NCBI RefSeq assembly: GCF_021458635.1
Contig: NZ_JAIRDQ010000011.1
Coordinates: 62,001-126,000, forward strand
From: Bradyrhizobium monzae
GTDB lineage: Bacteria; Pseudomonadota; Alphaproteobacteria; Rhizobiales; Xanthobacteraceae
Direction: 5' to 3'
Length of the DNA stretch: 64,000 bases
Shown here: piece by piece, positions 25,918 through 34,847 of the stretch
Layout of the letters: the number at the start of each line of letters is the position of its first letter
Position numbering within the stretch: position 1 is the stretch's first letter
Program-made: the position numbers and the translations under genes
The notes under the pieces: generated by a model
The model's input: the letters and a program-made list of their open reading frames with translations, nothing else
Databases searched by the model: none
What the model was told of the DNA's origin: nothing

Positions 25918-25931
25918 ACGACATGGTCTCG

Positions 25932-27017
25932 TTACGCCGCCGCGCCCTGTGCGGCGAGCTGTGCGGCCTGATGCTCGGTGGTCAGTGCATCGGTCAATTC
26001 GCCGAGCGCTTCGCCGGCGATCACCTGCGGCAGCTTGTAGAGCGTCAGATTGATGCGGTGGTCGGTGACGCGTCCTTGCGGGAAATTATAGGTCCGGATG
26101 CGCTCGCTGCGGTCGCCGGAGCCGACCTTCTCCTTGCGCTCGGCCGAACGCGCGGCGTCGACGCGCTGCCGCTCGGCGTCGTAGATGCGCGAGCGCAGGA
26201 TGTTCATCGCAGAGGCGCGGTTCTTATGCTGCGAGCGGCTGTCCTGCATCATCACCACGATGCCGGTCGGGATGTGGGTGATGCGGATCGCCGATTCCGT
26301 CTTGTTGACGTGCTGGCCGCCGGCGCCCTGCGCGCGCATGGTCTCGATGCGCAGATCGTCGTTCTTGATCTCGACGTCGACATCCTCGACTTCGGGCAGT
26401 ACGGCGACGGTTGCCGCCGAAGTATGGATACGCCCCTGCGTCTCGGTGTCGGGCACGCGCTGCACGCGGTGCACGCCGGACTCGAACTTCAGCTTGGAGA
26501 ACGCGCCGCGGCCCTGCACCTCCGCGATGATTTCCTTGAAGCCGCCGACGGTGCCTTCGCTCGCCGAGATTACCTCGACCTTCCAGCCCTGCAACGCGGC
26601 AAAGCGCTCGTACATCCGGAACAGGTCGCCGGCGAACAGCGAGGCCTCGTCGCCGCCGGTGCCGGCGCGGATTTCCAGCACGACGTTGCGGTCGTCCATG
26701 GCGTCCTTGGGCAGCAGCGCGACGCGGATTTTCTGGACCAGATCCTCGATCTTCGGATTGAGCTCGTCGCGCTCGGCTTCCGCCATGCTGCGCATCTCGG
26801 CATCGGTCGCAGGATCGGCGATCAGCGCCTCGGTGTCGGCGAGTTCTTTCACGGCAGCACGATAAGTCTTCACCGCCTCGATCCGCGGGGTGATCTCGGC
26901 GAGCTCGCGCGTGACCTGCACATAGCGCTCGGAGGAGAGCTGTCCGAGCGATTCGGCCTCGAGAGAGGCATGATGTGCAAGGAGCACGTCCAGTTTGGCT
27001 TCGGGGAGTGACGACAT
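25932..27017 (-). CDS. prfA: Peptide chain release factor 1
   Basis: The 361-residue protein terminates translation at UAA and UAG. The peptidyl-hydrolysis motif GGQ lies in AQGAGGQHVNKTES, and the codon-reading tripeptide region reads RVPDTETQGRIHTSA (PDT in the place of PAT). Length is normal. It follows ptsP by 57 bp on the same strand. Its modifying enzyme gene prmC is not adjacent. Confidence 0.96.
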   Translation of the reverse strand: MSSLPEAKLDVLLAHHASLEAESLGQLSSERYVQVTRELAEITPRIEAVKTYRAAVKELADTEALIADPATDAEMRSMAEAERDELNPKIEDLVQKIRVALLPKDAMDDRNVVLEIRAGTGGDEASLFAGDLFRMYERFAALQGWKVEVISASEGTVGGFKEIIAEVQGRGAFSKLKFESGVHRVQRVPDTETQGRIHTSAATVAVLPEVEDVDVEIKNDDLRIETMRAQGAGGQHVNKTESAIRITHIPTGIVVMMQDSRSQHKNRASAMNILRSRIYDAERQRVDAARSAERKEKVGSGDRSERIRTYNFPQGRVTDHRINLTLYKLPQVIAGEALGELTDALTTEHQAAQLAAQGAAA

Positions 27018-27074
27018 CGGTTTGGTCTCAAAAGGCGGAGGGAGGCGAGGCGGCGAAGACGGGCGGCAGGCCCG

Positions 27075-29342
27075 CTACAACGCCAGGCCCTCGGCCTCGG
27101 CAAATTCCGTCAGCTTCTGCCGGATCGAGACGCTGCCGGTCGGCGCATCCAGCAGGGGGCCGAGCATCGCTTCGGCCTTCTTGGCGTCGAGGTCGATCAC
27201 CATCGCCTTGACCGGCCCGAGCGCGGTCGCCGACAGCGACAGCGAGCGGTAGCCCATCGCGATCAGCGCCAGCGCGCCGATCGGCTTCGAGGCCATCTCC
27301 CCGCAGAGCGACAGCGACTTCTGCGCGTCCTGCGACTTGCGCGCGATGTCGCGCAGCGCGCGCAGGATCGGCGTCGACATGGTGTCGAAGCGCTCGGAGA
27401 CCTTGGCATTGCCGCGATCGACCGCGAACAGGAACTGGAACAGATCGTTGGAGCCGACCGAGATGAAGTCGACCTTCTTCAGGAGCTCGTCCATCTGGTA
27501 GAGCAGCGCCGGCACCTCGACCATGGTGCCGATGTCGATGCGCTCCGGCAGCGTGTGGCCGTGCTGGCGCAGATAAGTCAGCTCGCGCTCGACCAGCGCT
27601 TTCGCGGAATCGAACTCGGCGACCTCCGAGATCATCGGGAACATGATGCGGAGCGCGCGGCCGCCGCCGGCGCGCAGCAGCGCGCGGATCTGGCCGCGCA
27701 ACAGGCCGGGACGGTCGAGCCCGAGCCGGATCGCGCGCCAGCCGAGCGCGGGATTCTCCTCGATCACGGTCTCCATATAGGGCAGCGCCTTGTCGCCGCC
27801 GATGTCGAGGGTGCGGAAGGTGACGGGCTTCTGGCCCGCGGCATCCAGTACGGCACGATAGAGCGCGAGCTGGTCGCTGGTGCGCGGCAGGCTCTGGCCG
27901 ACCATGAACTGCAATTCGGTGCGGAACAGGCCGATGCCGGCGCTGCCGGTGTCCTCGATATGCGGCAGGTCGATGGCAAGGCCAGCATTGATCAGGAGCT
28001 CGACCTTCTGGCCGTCCTTGGTGACGCAGGGGCGGTCACGCAGCGCCAGATATTGCGCCTGGCGACGGGCGCGGAAGCGCACGCGCTCGGCATAGGCGGC
28101 CTCGACTTCCTGCGAGGGCCGCACATAGATCGCGCCCGAGGTGCCGTCGACGATGATGGCGTCGCCGGGGTCGGCGATGCCGGGCGCGTTCGGGACCTCG
28201 CCGACGGCGGGAATGCCGAGCGCGCGCGCCACGATCGAGACGTGGGAGTTGGCGGTGCCTTCCTCGAGCACGATGCCGCGCAGGCGCTTGCGGTCATAGT
28301 CGAGCAGCGCCGCCGGTCCCATCGCGCGCGCGATGACGATGGCATTGTCGGGCATCTGCTCGCGCGAGGGCGCATGGTCCTGGCCGACCAGCTGCCGCAT
28401 CAGGCGATAGCCGAGATCCTCGAGATCGTGCAGCCGGTCGCGCAAATAAGGATCGGTCACGCGCAGCATGCGGGCGCGGGTGTCGGACTGGACGCGTTCG
28501 ACCGCGGCTTCCGCCGTGAGGCCGGTGGCGACCGCCTCGTGCAGCTTGTGCGACCAGCCCTGGTCGTTGGCGAACATGCGGTAGGCTTCGAGCACGTCGC
28601 GGTGCTCGCCGCCCTCGGCGACGTCGCCACGCTCGAGCATCCGATCGAGATCCGAGCGCAGCTTGGCGAGCGCGGTGTCGAGCCGCTTGATCTCCTTCGG
28701 CAGATCCTCGGCGATGTAGTCCTTGATGACGACGCGCGGCTCGTGCAGCACGACATGACCGAGCGCAATACCTTCTGACAGGATCGCGCCGGCCTTTTGC
28801 GTCGAATGGCGCGCGGCCGGCTCGGCGCCGGGCTGGGCGAGGGCGGACAATTCGCCCGACGCGATCAGCTCCGCCAGCACCATGGCCGTGGTCTGCAGCG
28901 CCTCGAGCTCTTCCTCGATATAGGTGCGCTTGGCGCGGTTCTGCACCACCAGCACGCCGAGCGTATTACCGGCGCGCAGGATCGGCACGCCGAGGAAGGA
29001 GTGGTAGATTTCTTCGCCGGTCTCGGGGCGGAACGAAAAGGCCGGATGGCTCTGGGCGTCGTTCAAATTGAGCGGCGTCGCCTCGCTGGCGACGAGGCCG
29101 ACCAGGCCCTCATGGGCGCTCAGCACGGTATGGTGCACAGCCTCGCGGTTGAGGCCTTCGGTGGCGTAGAGCTCGAGGGTGTTGTCGATGCGCAGCACAT
29201 AGACCGAGCAGACCTCGGCCACCATGTTGGCGGCGATCAGCACCACGATCTTGTCCAGCCGCTCCTGGGCCGAGACCTGCTCCGCCATGGTTTCGCGGAG
29301 CCGTCTCAACAAGACGCGGGGACCTCCCGACGCGCTCCGCAT
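27075..29342 (-). CDS. ptsP: Phosphoenolpyruvate-protein phosphotransferase PtsP (EI-Ntr)
   Basis: The 755-residue protein starts the nitrogen phosphotransferase system, passing phosphate from PEP to NPr. It has an N-terminal GAF domain (about residues 18-165), then EI N-terminal, phosphohistidine and PEP-binding domains. The phosphorylated histidine is in EGTANSHVSIVARALGIPAV, and the PEP-binding site includes GIGLFRTELQFM and FISVGSNDLFQFLFAVDRGN. The GAF domain is known in EI-Ntr proteins to sense glutamine. It sits between lysC and prfA, the usual rhizobial order. Confidence 0.95.
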   Translation of the reverse strand: MRSASGGPRVLLRRLRETMAEQVSAQERLDKIVVLIAANMVAEVCSVYVLRIDNTLELYATEGLNREAVHHTVLSAHEGLVGLVASEATPLNLNDAQSHPAFSFRPETGEEIYHSFLGVPILRAGNTLGVLVVQNRAKRTYIEEELEALQTTAMVLAELIASGELSALAQPGAEPAARHSTQKAGAILSEGIALGHVVLHEPRVVIKDYIAEDLPKEIKRLDTALAKLRSDLDRMLERGDVAEGGEHRDVLEAYRMFANDQGWSHKLHEAVATGLTAEAAVERVQSDTRARMLRVTDPYLRDRLHDLEDLGYRLMRQLVGQDHAPSREQMPDNAIVIARAMGPAALLDYDRKRLRGIVLEEGTANSHVSIVARALGIPAVGEVPNAPGIADPGDAIIVDGTSGAIYVRPSQEVEAAYAERVRFRARRQAQYLALRDRPCVTKDGQKVELLINAGLAIDLPHIEDTGSAGIGLFRTELQFMVGQSLPRTSDQLALYRAVLDAAGQKPVTFRTLDIGGDKALPYMETVIEENPALGWRAIRLGLDRPGLLRGQIRALLRAGGGRALRIMFPMISEVAEFDSAKALVERELTYLRQHGHTLPERIDIGTMVEVPALLYQMDELLKKVDFISVGSNDLFQFLFAVDRGNAKVSERFDTMSTPILRALRDIARKSQDAQKSLSLCGEMASKPIGALALIAMGYRSLSLSATALGPVKAMVIDLDAKKAEAMLGPLLDAPTGSVSIRQKLTEFAEAEGLAL

Positions 29343-29695
29343 GAACCGTCAATCTCCTCCGTCTGCCCGACCCGGCGATAATGGCCGGCGGCTGGCCTAA
29401 AATTCCAGAAAAACAATCAAATTGTCTGTCCGGCCCAGGCGCAAACAACCGCTTGCACCGAATCAGCAGCCCGAACTGGGACACAGTCTGCGGCAGCCCA
29501 CCCTGTTCGCCGTATAGCGAATTGGGGCTTGTTTTGCCAAGCAAAACGCCTGCCAAACGCGAAGGTGTCTACACCTTCGCGTTTGCTGCGACCGCTAAGA
29601 GAAAATTAGTCTAAGCATGGTCCGGAAAAGTGCGAAGCGGTTTTCCGGAAAGACCATGCTCGAACAGCAATCGAAAGCGCGACGACAGTCGCGCT
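29343..29695. repeat. Intergenic region with three hairpins, including a dispersed palindrome
   Basis: This 353-bp gap has no gene. It contains GTTTTGC-CAA-GCAAAAC (29531-29547), a perfect 14-bp inverted repeat at 29555-29568 and 29571-29584, and a longer dyad: AGCATGGTCCGGAAAA (29614-29629) against TTTTCCG-GAAA-GACCATGCT (29641-29660). The last matches a palindromic element that I recognise as widespread in Bradyrhizobium intergenic DNA. The ptsP promoter presumably lies in the left part. Confidence 0.65.
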
Positions 29696-29697
29696 TT
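29674..29697 (-). terminator. Hairpin overlapping the lysC stop
   Basis: AAAGCGCGAC (29674-29683) and GTCGCGCTTT (29688-29697) form a perfect 10-bp stem with loop GACA. The right arm overlaps the lysC stop codon. On the minus strand it is followed by CGATTG rather than a U-tract, so it may stabilise the mRNA end rather than terminate strongly. Confidence 0.5.
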
Positions 29698-30952
29698 AGG
29701 CCTGATCGAGGCCGTAGAGCGTGTGCAGCGTGCGCACCGCAAGCTCGGTGTAGGCAGTGTCGATCAGAACCGAGAACTTGATCTCGGAGGTTGTAATGGC
29801 CCGGATGTTGATATTCCGTCCGGCGAGGGCCGAAAACGCCTGGGCGGCGACGCCGGCATGGCTGCGCATGCCGCTGCCGATCACCGAGATCTTGGCGACA
29901 TCGGTCGCGGTATCCAGCCTCTTATAGCCGATCGTGGCCTTGGCGGCGGTAATCGTGTCCTTGGCGCGGTTGTAGTCGGCGGCCGGCACCGTGAAGGTGA
30001 GGTCGGTGGTCTTGCCGTCCTCAGACACGTTCTGAACGATCATGTCGACGTTGATATTGGCATCCGCGAGCGGGCCGAAGATCGACGCCGCCACGCCGGG
30101 CTTGTCCTCGATCTGGCGCACCGAGATCTGGGCCTCGTCCTTCGAAAAGGCGATGCCGGTGACGACGTGGCTTTCCATGATCTCCTCCTCGCTGCAGATC
30201 AGCGTGCCGGGCGGCTGGTTGGCATGCGGGTCGATATCCTCGGGCTTGTCAAAACTTGAACGGACGAAGATCGGCATGTTGTGGACCATGCCGAGTTCCA
30301 CCGAGCGCACCTGGAGCACTTTCGCGCCCTGGGAGGCCAGTTCCAGCATGTCTTCGAACGCGATCTTGTCGAGCCTCTTGGCCTTCGGCACGATTCGCGG
30401 GTCGGTGGTGTAGACGCCGTCGACGTCGGTGTAGATGTCGCAGCGGTCGGCCTTGACGGCGGCCGCGATCGCCACGGCCGAGGTGTCGGATCCGCCGCGG
30501 CCGAGCGTGGTGATGCGGTTGGTCTTGGGATCGATGCCCTGGAAGCCGGCGATGACCGCGACCTCCTTGCGATCCTTGAAACGGGTGATGATCTCGCTGC
30601 CGTCGATGTCCTCGATCCGGGCCGAGGCATGGGCGTCGCTGGTCTTGATCGGGATCTGCCAGCCCTGCCAGGAGCGGGCCTGGATACCCATGCCCTGAAG
30701 CACGATGGCCAGCAGGCCCGAGGTCACCTGTTCGCCGGAGGCGACGACGGCGTCGTATTCGCGCGCGTCGTGCATCGGCGAGGCCTCGGTGCACCAGGCC
30801 ACCAGCTCGTTGGTCTTGCCCGACATCGCCGAGACGACCACGGCCACTTCATGGCCGGCGTCGACCTCACGTTTCACATGGCGTGCGACGTTGCGGATAC
30901 GTTCGATGTTGGCGACGGACGTGCCGCCGAATTTCATCACGAGGCGGCTCAT
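29696..30952 (-). CDS. lysC: Aspartate kinase
   Basis: The 418-residue enzyme phosphorylates aspartate, the entry step to lysine, methionine and threonine. The kinase motif KFGGTSVANIERI is at residues 7-19, with the catalytic region GRGGSDTSAVAIAA; two ACT domains near the C-terminus bind lysine or threonine for feedback control. Length is that of the monofunctional enzyme. It is transcribed ahead of ptsP but separated from it by 353 bp of palindromes. Confidence 0.96.
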   Translation of the reverse strand: MSRLVMKFGGTSVANIERIRNVARHVKREVDAGHEVAVVVSAMSGKTNELVAWCTEASPMHDAREYDAVVASGEQVTSGLLAIVLQGMGIQARSWQGWQIPIKTSDAHASARIEDIDGSEIITRFKDRKEVAVIAGFQGIDPKTNRITTLGRGGSDTSAVAIAAAVKADRCDIYTDVDGVYTTDPRIVPKAKRLDKIAFEDMLELASQGAKVLQVRSVELGMVHNMPIFVRSSFDKPEDIDPHANQPPGTLICSEEEIMESHVVTGIAFSKDEAQISVRQIEDKPGVAASIFGPLADANINVDMIVQNVSEDGKTTDLTFTVPAADYNRAKDTITAAKATIGYKRLDTATDVAKISVIGSGMRSHAGVAAQAFSALAGRNINIRAITTSEIKFSVLIDTAYTELAVRTLHTLYGLDQA

Positions 30953-31101
30953 GACGACGCGTGCATTCCTTCATAAGGATCAGTATGGTGACCCGCGCTG
31001 GACGGGTGCCTGCGGACACCGACCGCGCGTATACATAGCGGCGGGGCCGGGGGCAAGCGGGTTCCTGCGGGGCCAATCCGGGCAATGGGTTAATCGAGGT
31101 T

Positions 31102-31572
31102 ATGGCGCGCTATATTGACGAAATCCTGCAGCCCGGCGAGCGGGTGCTGTATTCGACCAATGCGCACTGGATCTTTTATGTCCCGGCTATTCTCGCCTGG
31201 ATCGTGGCCTTGGCCCTGTTCGTGGCCTCCCGCCAGATGATCGATATTTATAGCGTGATGATCCTCTGCCTGTTCGGCTCCGGCCTGGTGGCGCTGGCCG
31301 CCCTGTTCTGGACCCTGAAGGGCTGGTTCCATCGCTTCACGACCGAGACCGATGTCACCAACCTCAGGGTTGTGCATAAGACCGGCTTCATCAAGCGTCG
31401 CACCTTTGAAATGGCGCTGGACAAGGTCGAAAGTGTCGATGTCAACCAGTCGATTCTCGGACGTATTCTCAACTACGGCGACGTGACCATTAACGGCGTC
31501 GGCGAAGGTCGCGAAACCATCCGCACGATCGCCTCGCCACTGGCCTTCCGTAGTTCGATCACCACGCGGTAG
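31102..31572 (+). CDS. Membrane PH domain (bPH2-type) protein
   Basis: The 156-residue protein has a short N-terminal segment (YIDEILQPGERVLYST), two transmembrane helices (about residues 24-42 and 50-70), then a bacterial PH domain (about 75-145; TDVTNLRVVHKTGFIKRRTFEMALDKVESVDV region). Function unknown; such proteins anchor a beta domain at the inner membrane. It lies 14 bases before ubiG on the same strand and is probably cotranscribed. Confidence 0.85.
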   Translation: MARYIDEILQPGERVLYSTNAHWIFYVPAILAWIVALALFVASRQMIDIYSVMILCLFGSGLVALAALFWTLKGWFHRFTTETDVTNLRVVHKTGFIKRRTFEMALDKVESVDVNQSILGRILNYGDVTINGVGEGRETIRTIASPLAFRSSITTR

Positions 31573-31586
31573 GACCGCGCCTAACC

Positions 31587-32360
31587 ATGAGCATGCAGCA
31601 AGATACTTCCGCAACCGCAAGCCTCCCGCCGGGCTCGACCGTCGACGCCGCCGAGATCGCGAAATTCTCAAAACTCTCGGCCGAGTGGTGGGACCCCAAG
31701 GGCAAGATGGCGCCGCTGCACCGGATCAATCCGCTGCGGCTCGGCTATATCCGCGACGCCGCCTGCCGCAAGTTCGAGCGCAATGTGCGCAGCCTCAATT
31801 GCCTCGGCGGCCTGCGCGTGCTCGACATCGGCTGCGGCGCCGGCCTGCTGTGCGAGCCGTTGTCGCGGCTGGGCGCACAGGTCATCGGCGTCGATCCCTC
31901 GGCCAGCAACATCGCCGCGGCGAAACTGCATGCCGACAAGAGCCATCTGTCGATCGACTACCGCTGCACCACGGTGGAGGAGATCGACCCGCGCGAGCGT
32001 TTCGACATCGTGCTGGCGATGGAAGTGGTCGAGCACGTCGTCGATGTCGGCGTCTTCCTGAAGCGCTGCGCCGCGATGCTGAAGCCGAACGGCCTGATGG
32101 TCGTGTCCACCCTCAACCGCAATTGGAAGAGCTTTGCGCTTGCCATCGTCGGCGCCGAATACGTCCTGCGCTGGCTTCCGCGCGGCACCCATGAATGGAA
32201 TAAGTTCGTCACCCCCGACGAGCTGACCAAACACCTCCTCGACAACCGCCTCGTCATCACCGAGCAGACCGGCGTCGTCTACTCCCCCTTCGCCGACAAA
32301 TGGACCCTCTCGTCGGACATGGACGTGAACTACATGGTCGTGGCGGAAGGGACGGTGTAA
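31587..32360 (+). CDS. ubiG: Ubiquinone biosynthesis O-methyltransferase
   Basis: The 257-residue SAM enzyme carries out both O-methylations of ubiquinone synthesis. Motif I is VLDIGCGAGLLCEPLSRLGA, followed by GVDPSASNIAAAK and EVVEHV; the family-specific stretch AEWWDPKGKMAPLHRINPLRL is at the N-terminus. Length and order match alphaproteobacterial UbiG, which often lies near lysC. Confidence 0.95.
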   Translation: MSMQQDTSATASLPPGSTVDAAEIAKFSKLSAEWWDPKGKMAPLHRINPLRLGYIRDAACRKFERNVRSLNCLGGLRVLDIGCGAGLLCEPLSRLGAQVIGVDPSASNIAAAKLHADKSHLSIDYRCTTVEEIDPRERFDIVLAMEVVEHVVDVGVFLKRCAAMLKPNGLMVVSTLNRNWKSFALAIVGAEYVLRWLPRGTHEWNKFVTPDELTKHLLDNRLVITEQTGVVYSPFADKWTLSSDMDVNYMVVAEGTV

Positions 32361-32408
32361 GGAGGTTGTGAGTTGCTCGCGAGAGGCTCGCTGTATCAGC
32401 AAAATCGG

Positions 32409-32445
32409 GTCGTCCTGGACCTGCGCTTCGCTTGTCCAGGACGAC
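32409..32445. repeat. Dispersed palindrome after ubiG
   Basis: A perfect 12-bp inverted repeat (GTCGTCCTGGAC and its complement) with a 13-base loop CTGCGCTTCGCTT. Near-identical sequence occurs at 43086-43122, and a related one at 59918. Such units are common between genes in Bradyrhizobium; here it may end the ubiG transcript. Confidence 0.7.
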
Positions 32446-32558
32446 GGCGGAGTTTGTAGCGGGAGCATCGCTCCCATGACATGAGTGTGATTGACCTGTT
32501 GCCACGCCGTCGGCAGGTTGCATCAACATTCCCCGTAGTAGCCTCCAGCCCCCACCCC

Positions 32559-33458
32559 ATGTTCACCGTCACCAGCCTCTGGATTCCCTTCACCGTCGTT
32601 GCTGCGCTCGGCCAGGTCGCGCGCAATGCGATGCAGCGATCGCTGACGAAGCCGCTGGGGACCTGGGGCGCGACCAATATCCGCTTTCTGTTCGGCTTCC
32701 CGTTCTCGCTGCTGTTTTTGGGGGTGGTGCTGGTTGCGACCGGCGATCACATCGGCATGCCGCCGACCGTGTTCTGGCCGTGGCTGCTGCTGGGAGCGCT
32801 CAGCCAGATCGTTGCGACCGGCCTGATGCTGCTCGCGATGAACGACCGCTCCTTCGTGGTGACGACGGCCTATCTCAAGACCGAGGCGATCCAGACTGCG
32901 ATCTTCGGCTTCGTCTTCCTTGGCGACCACCTGACATGGCTGAAGGTGCTGGCGATCGTGATCGCGACCGTCGGCGTCGTCATCACCGCGCTGCGGCCCG
33001 GCGGCGAGAAGAGCTTTGCCGAGCTGAAACCGACCATCACCGGCCTCGTCGCCGCGGCGGCATTCGCGCTCTCGGCGGTCGGCTTCCGCGGTGCGATCAT
33101 CAACGTTCCCGGCGTCTCCTTCGTGACCGCGGCCTCGTTCACGCTGGTGCTCGGCCTGTTCGTGCAGACGCTGATCCTGACGATCTATCTGCTCTGGCGG
33201 GCGCCAAAAGTCCTTCAGTCGATCCTGGGGCTATGGCGGCCGTCGTTGCTCGCGGGCTTCATGGGCGCCTTCGCCTCGCAGTTCTGGTTCCTTGCCTTCG
33301 CGCTGACGGCGGCCGCCAACGTCCGCACCCTCGCGCTGATCGAGGTGCTGTTCGCGCAAGGGGTGGCGTATTACTCGTTCAAGCAGCCAATCGCGTCGCG
33401 CGAGATTTTTGGGATCGCGCTGATCGTGGTGGGCGTGGCGCTGCTGGTGGCATTCTGA
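32559..33458 (+). CDS. EamA/DMT family transporter
   Basis: The 299-residue protein has about ten membrane segments in two EamA-like repeats (first near LIVATGLMLLAMNDRSFVV, second near FMGAFASQFWFLAFAL). The start at 32559 (MFTVTSLWIPFTVVAAL) begins the first helix; the frame is open from 32481, but that part is not membrane-like. Substrate unknown. It ends 13 bp before the convergent DUF1178 gene. Confidence 0.82.
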   Translation: MFTVTSLWIPFTVVAALGQVARNAMQRSLTKPLGTWGATNIRFLFGFPFSLLFLGVVLVATGDHIGMPPTVFWPWLLLGALSQIVATGLMLLAMNDRSFVVTTAYLKTEAIQTAIFGFVFLGDHLTWLKVLAIVIATVGVVITALRPGGEKSFAELKPTITGLVAAAAFALSAVGFRGAIINVPGVSFVTAASFTLVLGLFVQTLILTIYLLWRAPKVLQSILGLWRPSLLAGFMGAFASQFWFLAFALTAAANVRTLALIEVLFAQGVAYYSFKQPIASREIFGIALIVVGVALLVAF

Positions 33459-33471
33459 CGCGCTTCGCGCT

Positions 33472-33948
33472 TCAGTTCCGGTCTTCCGGCAGTATCGGCA
33501 GCGGCGACACTTCGATGCCTTCGTCGATCAGCGATTTTGCTTCGTCGGGCGAGGCCTCTCCGTAGATCGGGCGGTGCTCCTTGTCGCCGTAATGCATCGC
33601 TCGGGCTTCGTTGGCAAAGCGCTCGCCGACATTGTCCGCGTTCTTGACGATGTGGTCGCGCAGCTCTTTCAGCTTGGTGCGGAGCTCTTTCTCCTGCGCC
33701 ATCATCAGCGAGGTGGGTCCAGACGGGGCAGCTTCGGGCGCGGCAGTCGTAGCCGGCTCCGGCGGCGGTGTTGCGCGGCCCTTCTTGCCGACGATGCGCG
33801 GCGCCATGATTGCCTTGTCGACCTTGGCCGAGCCGCAGATCGGGCAGGTCACGAGCTTGCGCTTCACCTGCGAATCATAAGCCGACGAGCTCTGGAACCA
33901 GCTCTCGAACGCGTGCTTGCGGTCGCAATGGAGCGCGTAGCGGATCAT
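33472..33948 (-). CDS. DUF1178 family protein with zinc-ribbon-like cysteines
   Basis: The 158-residue protein starts MIRYALHCDRKHAFESWFQSS and has TCPICGSAKVDKAIMAP, the DUF1178 hallmark; Cys8 and the CPIC pair suggest a small metal-binding site. A Pro/Ala-rich linker precedes a conserved C-terminal helix region (KNADNVGERFANEARAMHYG). Function unknown. Its ATG overlaps the stop of the nitrilase gene by 4 bases. Confidence 0.88.
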   Translation of the reverse strand: MIRYALHCDRKHAFESWFQSSSAYDSQVKRKLVTCPICGSAKVDKAIMAPRIVGKKGRATPPPEPATTAAPEAAPSGPTSLMMAQEKELRTKLKELRDHIVKNADNVGERFANEARAMHYGDKEHRPIYGEASPDEAKSLIDEGIEVSPLPILPEDRN

Positions 33949-34847
33949 GCCGATCCCCGCACCAGATGCAGATGATCCGGCCCGGCCTTGGGATCGGAGA
34001 CGCCGAAGCGGCGGCCGTGCTGGAGCGAGGGAATCGCGCGGCGTGCGGTCTCGACCTTGGCCGGGTCGATCTTGGCCATGATGATGCCGGGCTCGACATC
34101 GCCCTCGGCGAGGATCTCGCCCCAGGGATCGATGATCAGCGAGTGACCATAGGTCTCGCGCTTGTTCTCGTGGGTGCCTGCCTGGGCGGCCGCGAAGATG
34201 AAGCAGCCGGTCTCGATCGCGCGCGACCGCAGCAGGATGTGCCAGTGCGCCTCGCCGGTCTTGCGGGTGAAGGCGGAGGGAACCGTGATGAAATAGGCAC
34301 CGCTTTCAGCCAGCGCGCGGTAAAGCGCGGGAAAGCGCACGTCGTAGCAGATCGTCAAGCCCACGCGGCCCCAGGGCAGGTCGGAGATCACGGCGGTCTC
34401 GCCCGGCTGGTAATTGGCGGATTCGCGATAGCTCTCACCGTCCGGCAGCTCGACGTCGAACATGTGGATCTTGTCGTAGCTCGCGAGCACTTGGCCGTCG
34501 GGCCCGATCAGGAAGGAGCGGTTGACCGCCTTTTCGGCTGAGAAGCGCAGCGCCAGCGAGCCGACATGGATATGGATCTTCAGCTCGGCCGCGAGCGCGC
34601 GATACGCCTTCAGCGAGGCGTCGTCCTCTTCGCTCTGCAGATGCTCGAACAGCGCCTTGCGGTTCAGCTGCATCATGTTGCTGACTTCGGGCGTCTGCAC
34701 GTAGTCGGCGCCGTTGGCCGCGGCCTGGCGGATCAGCTTCGTTGCCTGTGCAAGGCTCGGCTCGGGCATCAGGCCGGTGCGCATCTGAATCATGGCCGCG
34801 GTGAAAGTGCGATCTTGAGCTTGATCTTGAGCTTGATCCTGGCTCAT
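33945..34847 (-). CDS. Carbon-nitrogen hydrolase, Nit1-like (possible deaminated-glutathione amidase)
   Basis: The 300-residue nitrilase-superfamily enzyme shows the Glu-Lys-Cys triad: Glu in TPEVSNMM, Lys in YDKIHMFDVELP and Cys in GLTICYDVRFP. The sequence resembles the Nit1/NitFhit group, which repairs deaminated glutathione; this substrate is inferred. The N-terminus is a repetitive Asp-Gln-Ala-Gln stretch coded by a 12-bp tandem repeat. It overlaps the glutaredoxin gene upstream and the DUF1178 gene downstream by 4 bases each, so the three form a coupled operon. Confidence 0.9.
   Translation of the reverse strand: MSQDQAQDQAQDRTFTAAMIQMRTGLMPEPSLAQATKLIRQAAANGADYVQTPEVSNMMQLNRKALFEHLQSEEDDASLKAYRALAAELKIHIHVGSLALRFSAEKAVNRSFLIGPDGQVLASYDKIHMFDVELPDGESYRESANYQPGETAVISDLPWGRVGLTICYDVRFPALYRALAESGAYFITVPSAFTRKTGEAHWHILLRSRAIETGCFIFAAAQAGTHENKRETYGHSLIIDPWGEILAEGDVEPGIIMAKIDPAKVETARRAIPSLQHGRRFGVSDPKAGPDHLHLVRGSA
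34811..34834 (-). repeat. 12-bp tandem repeat in the nitrilase 5' coding end
   Basis: GATCTTGAGCTT is repeated twice on the plus strand, followed by a degenerate third unit (GATCCTGGCTCA). In frame it encodes Asp-Gln-Ala-Gln units at the N-terminus of the nitrilase. Copy-number change would keep the frame. Confidence 0.75.

Noticed and set aside
27555..28778. Long open frame antisense to ptsP
   Set aside because: Composition is Ala/Asp/Arg-rich and domainless; ptsP on the other strand is full length with all motifs.
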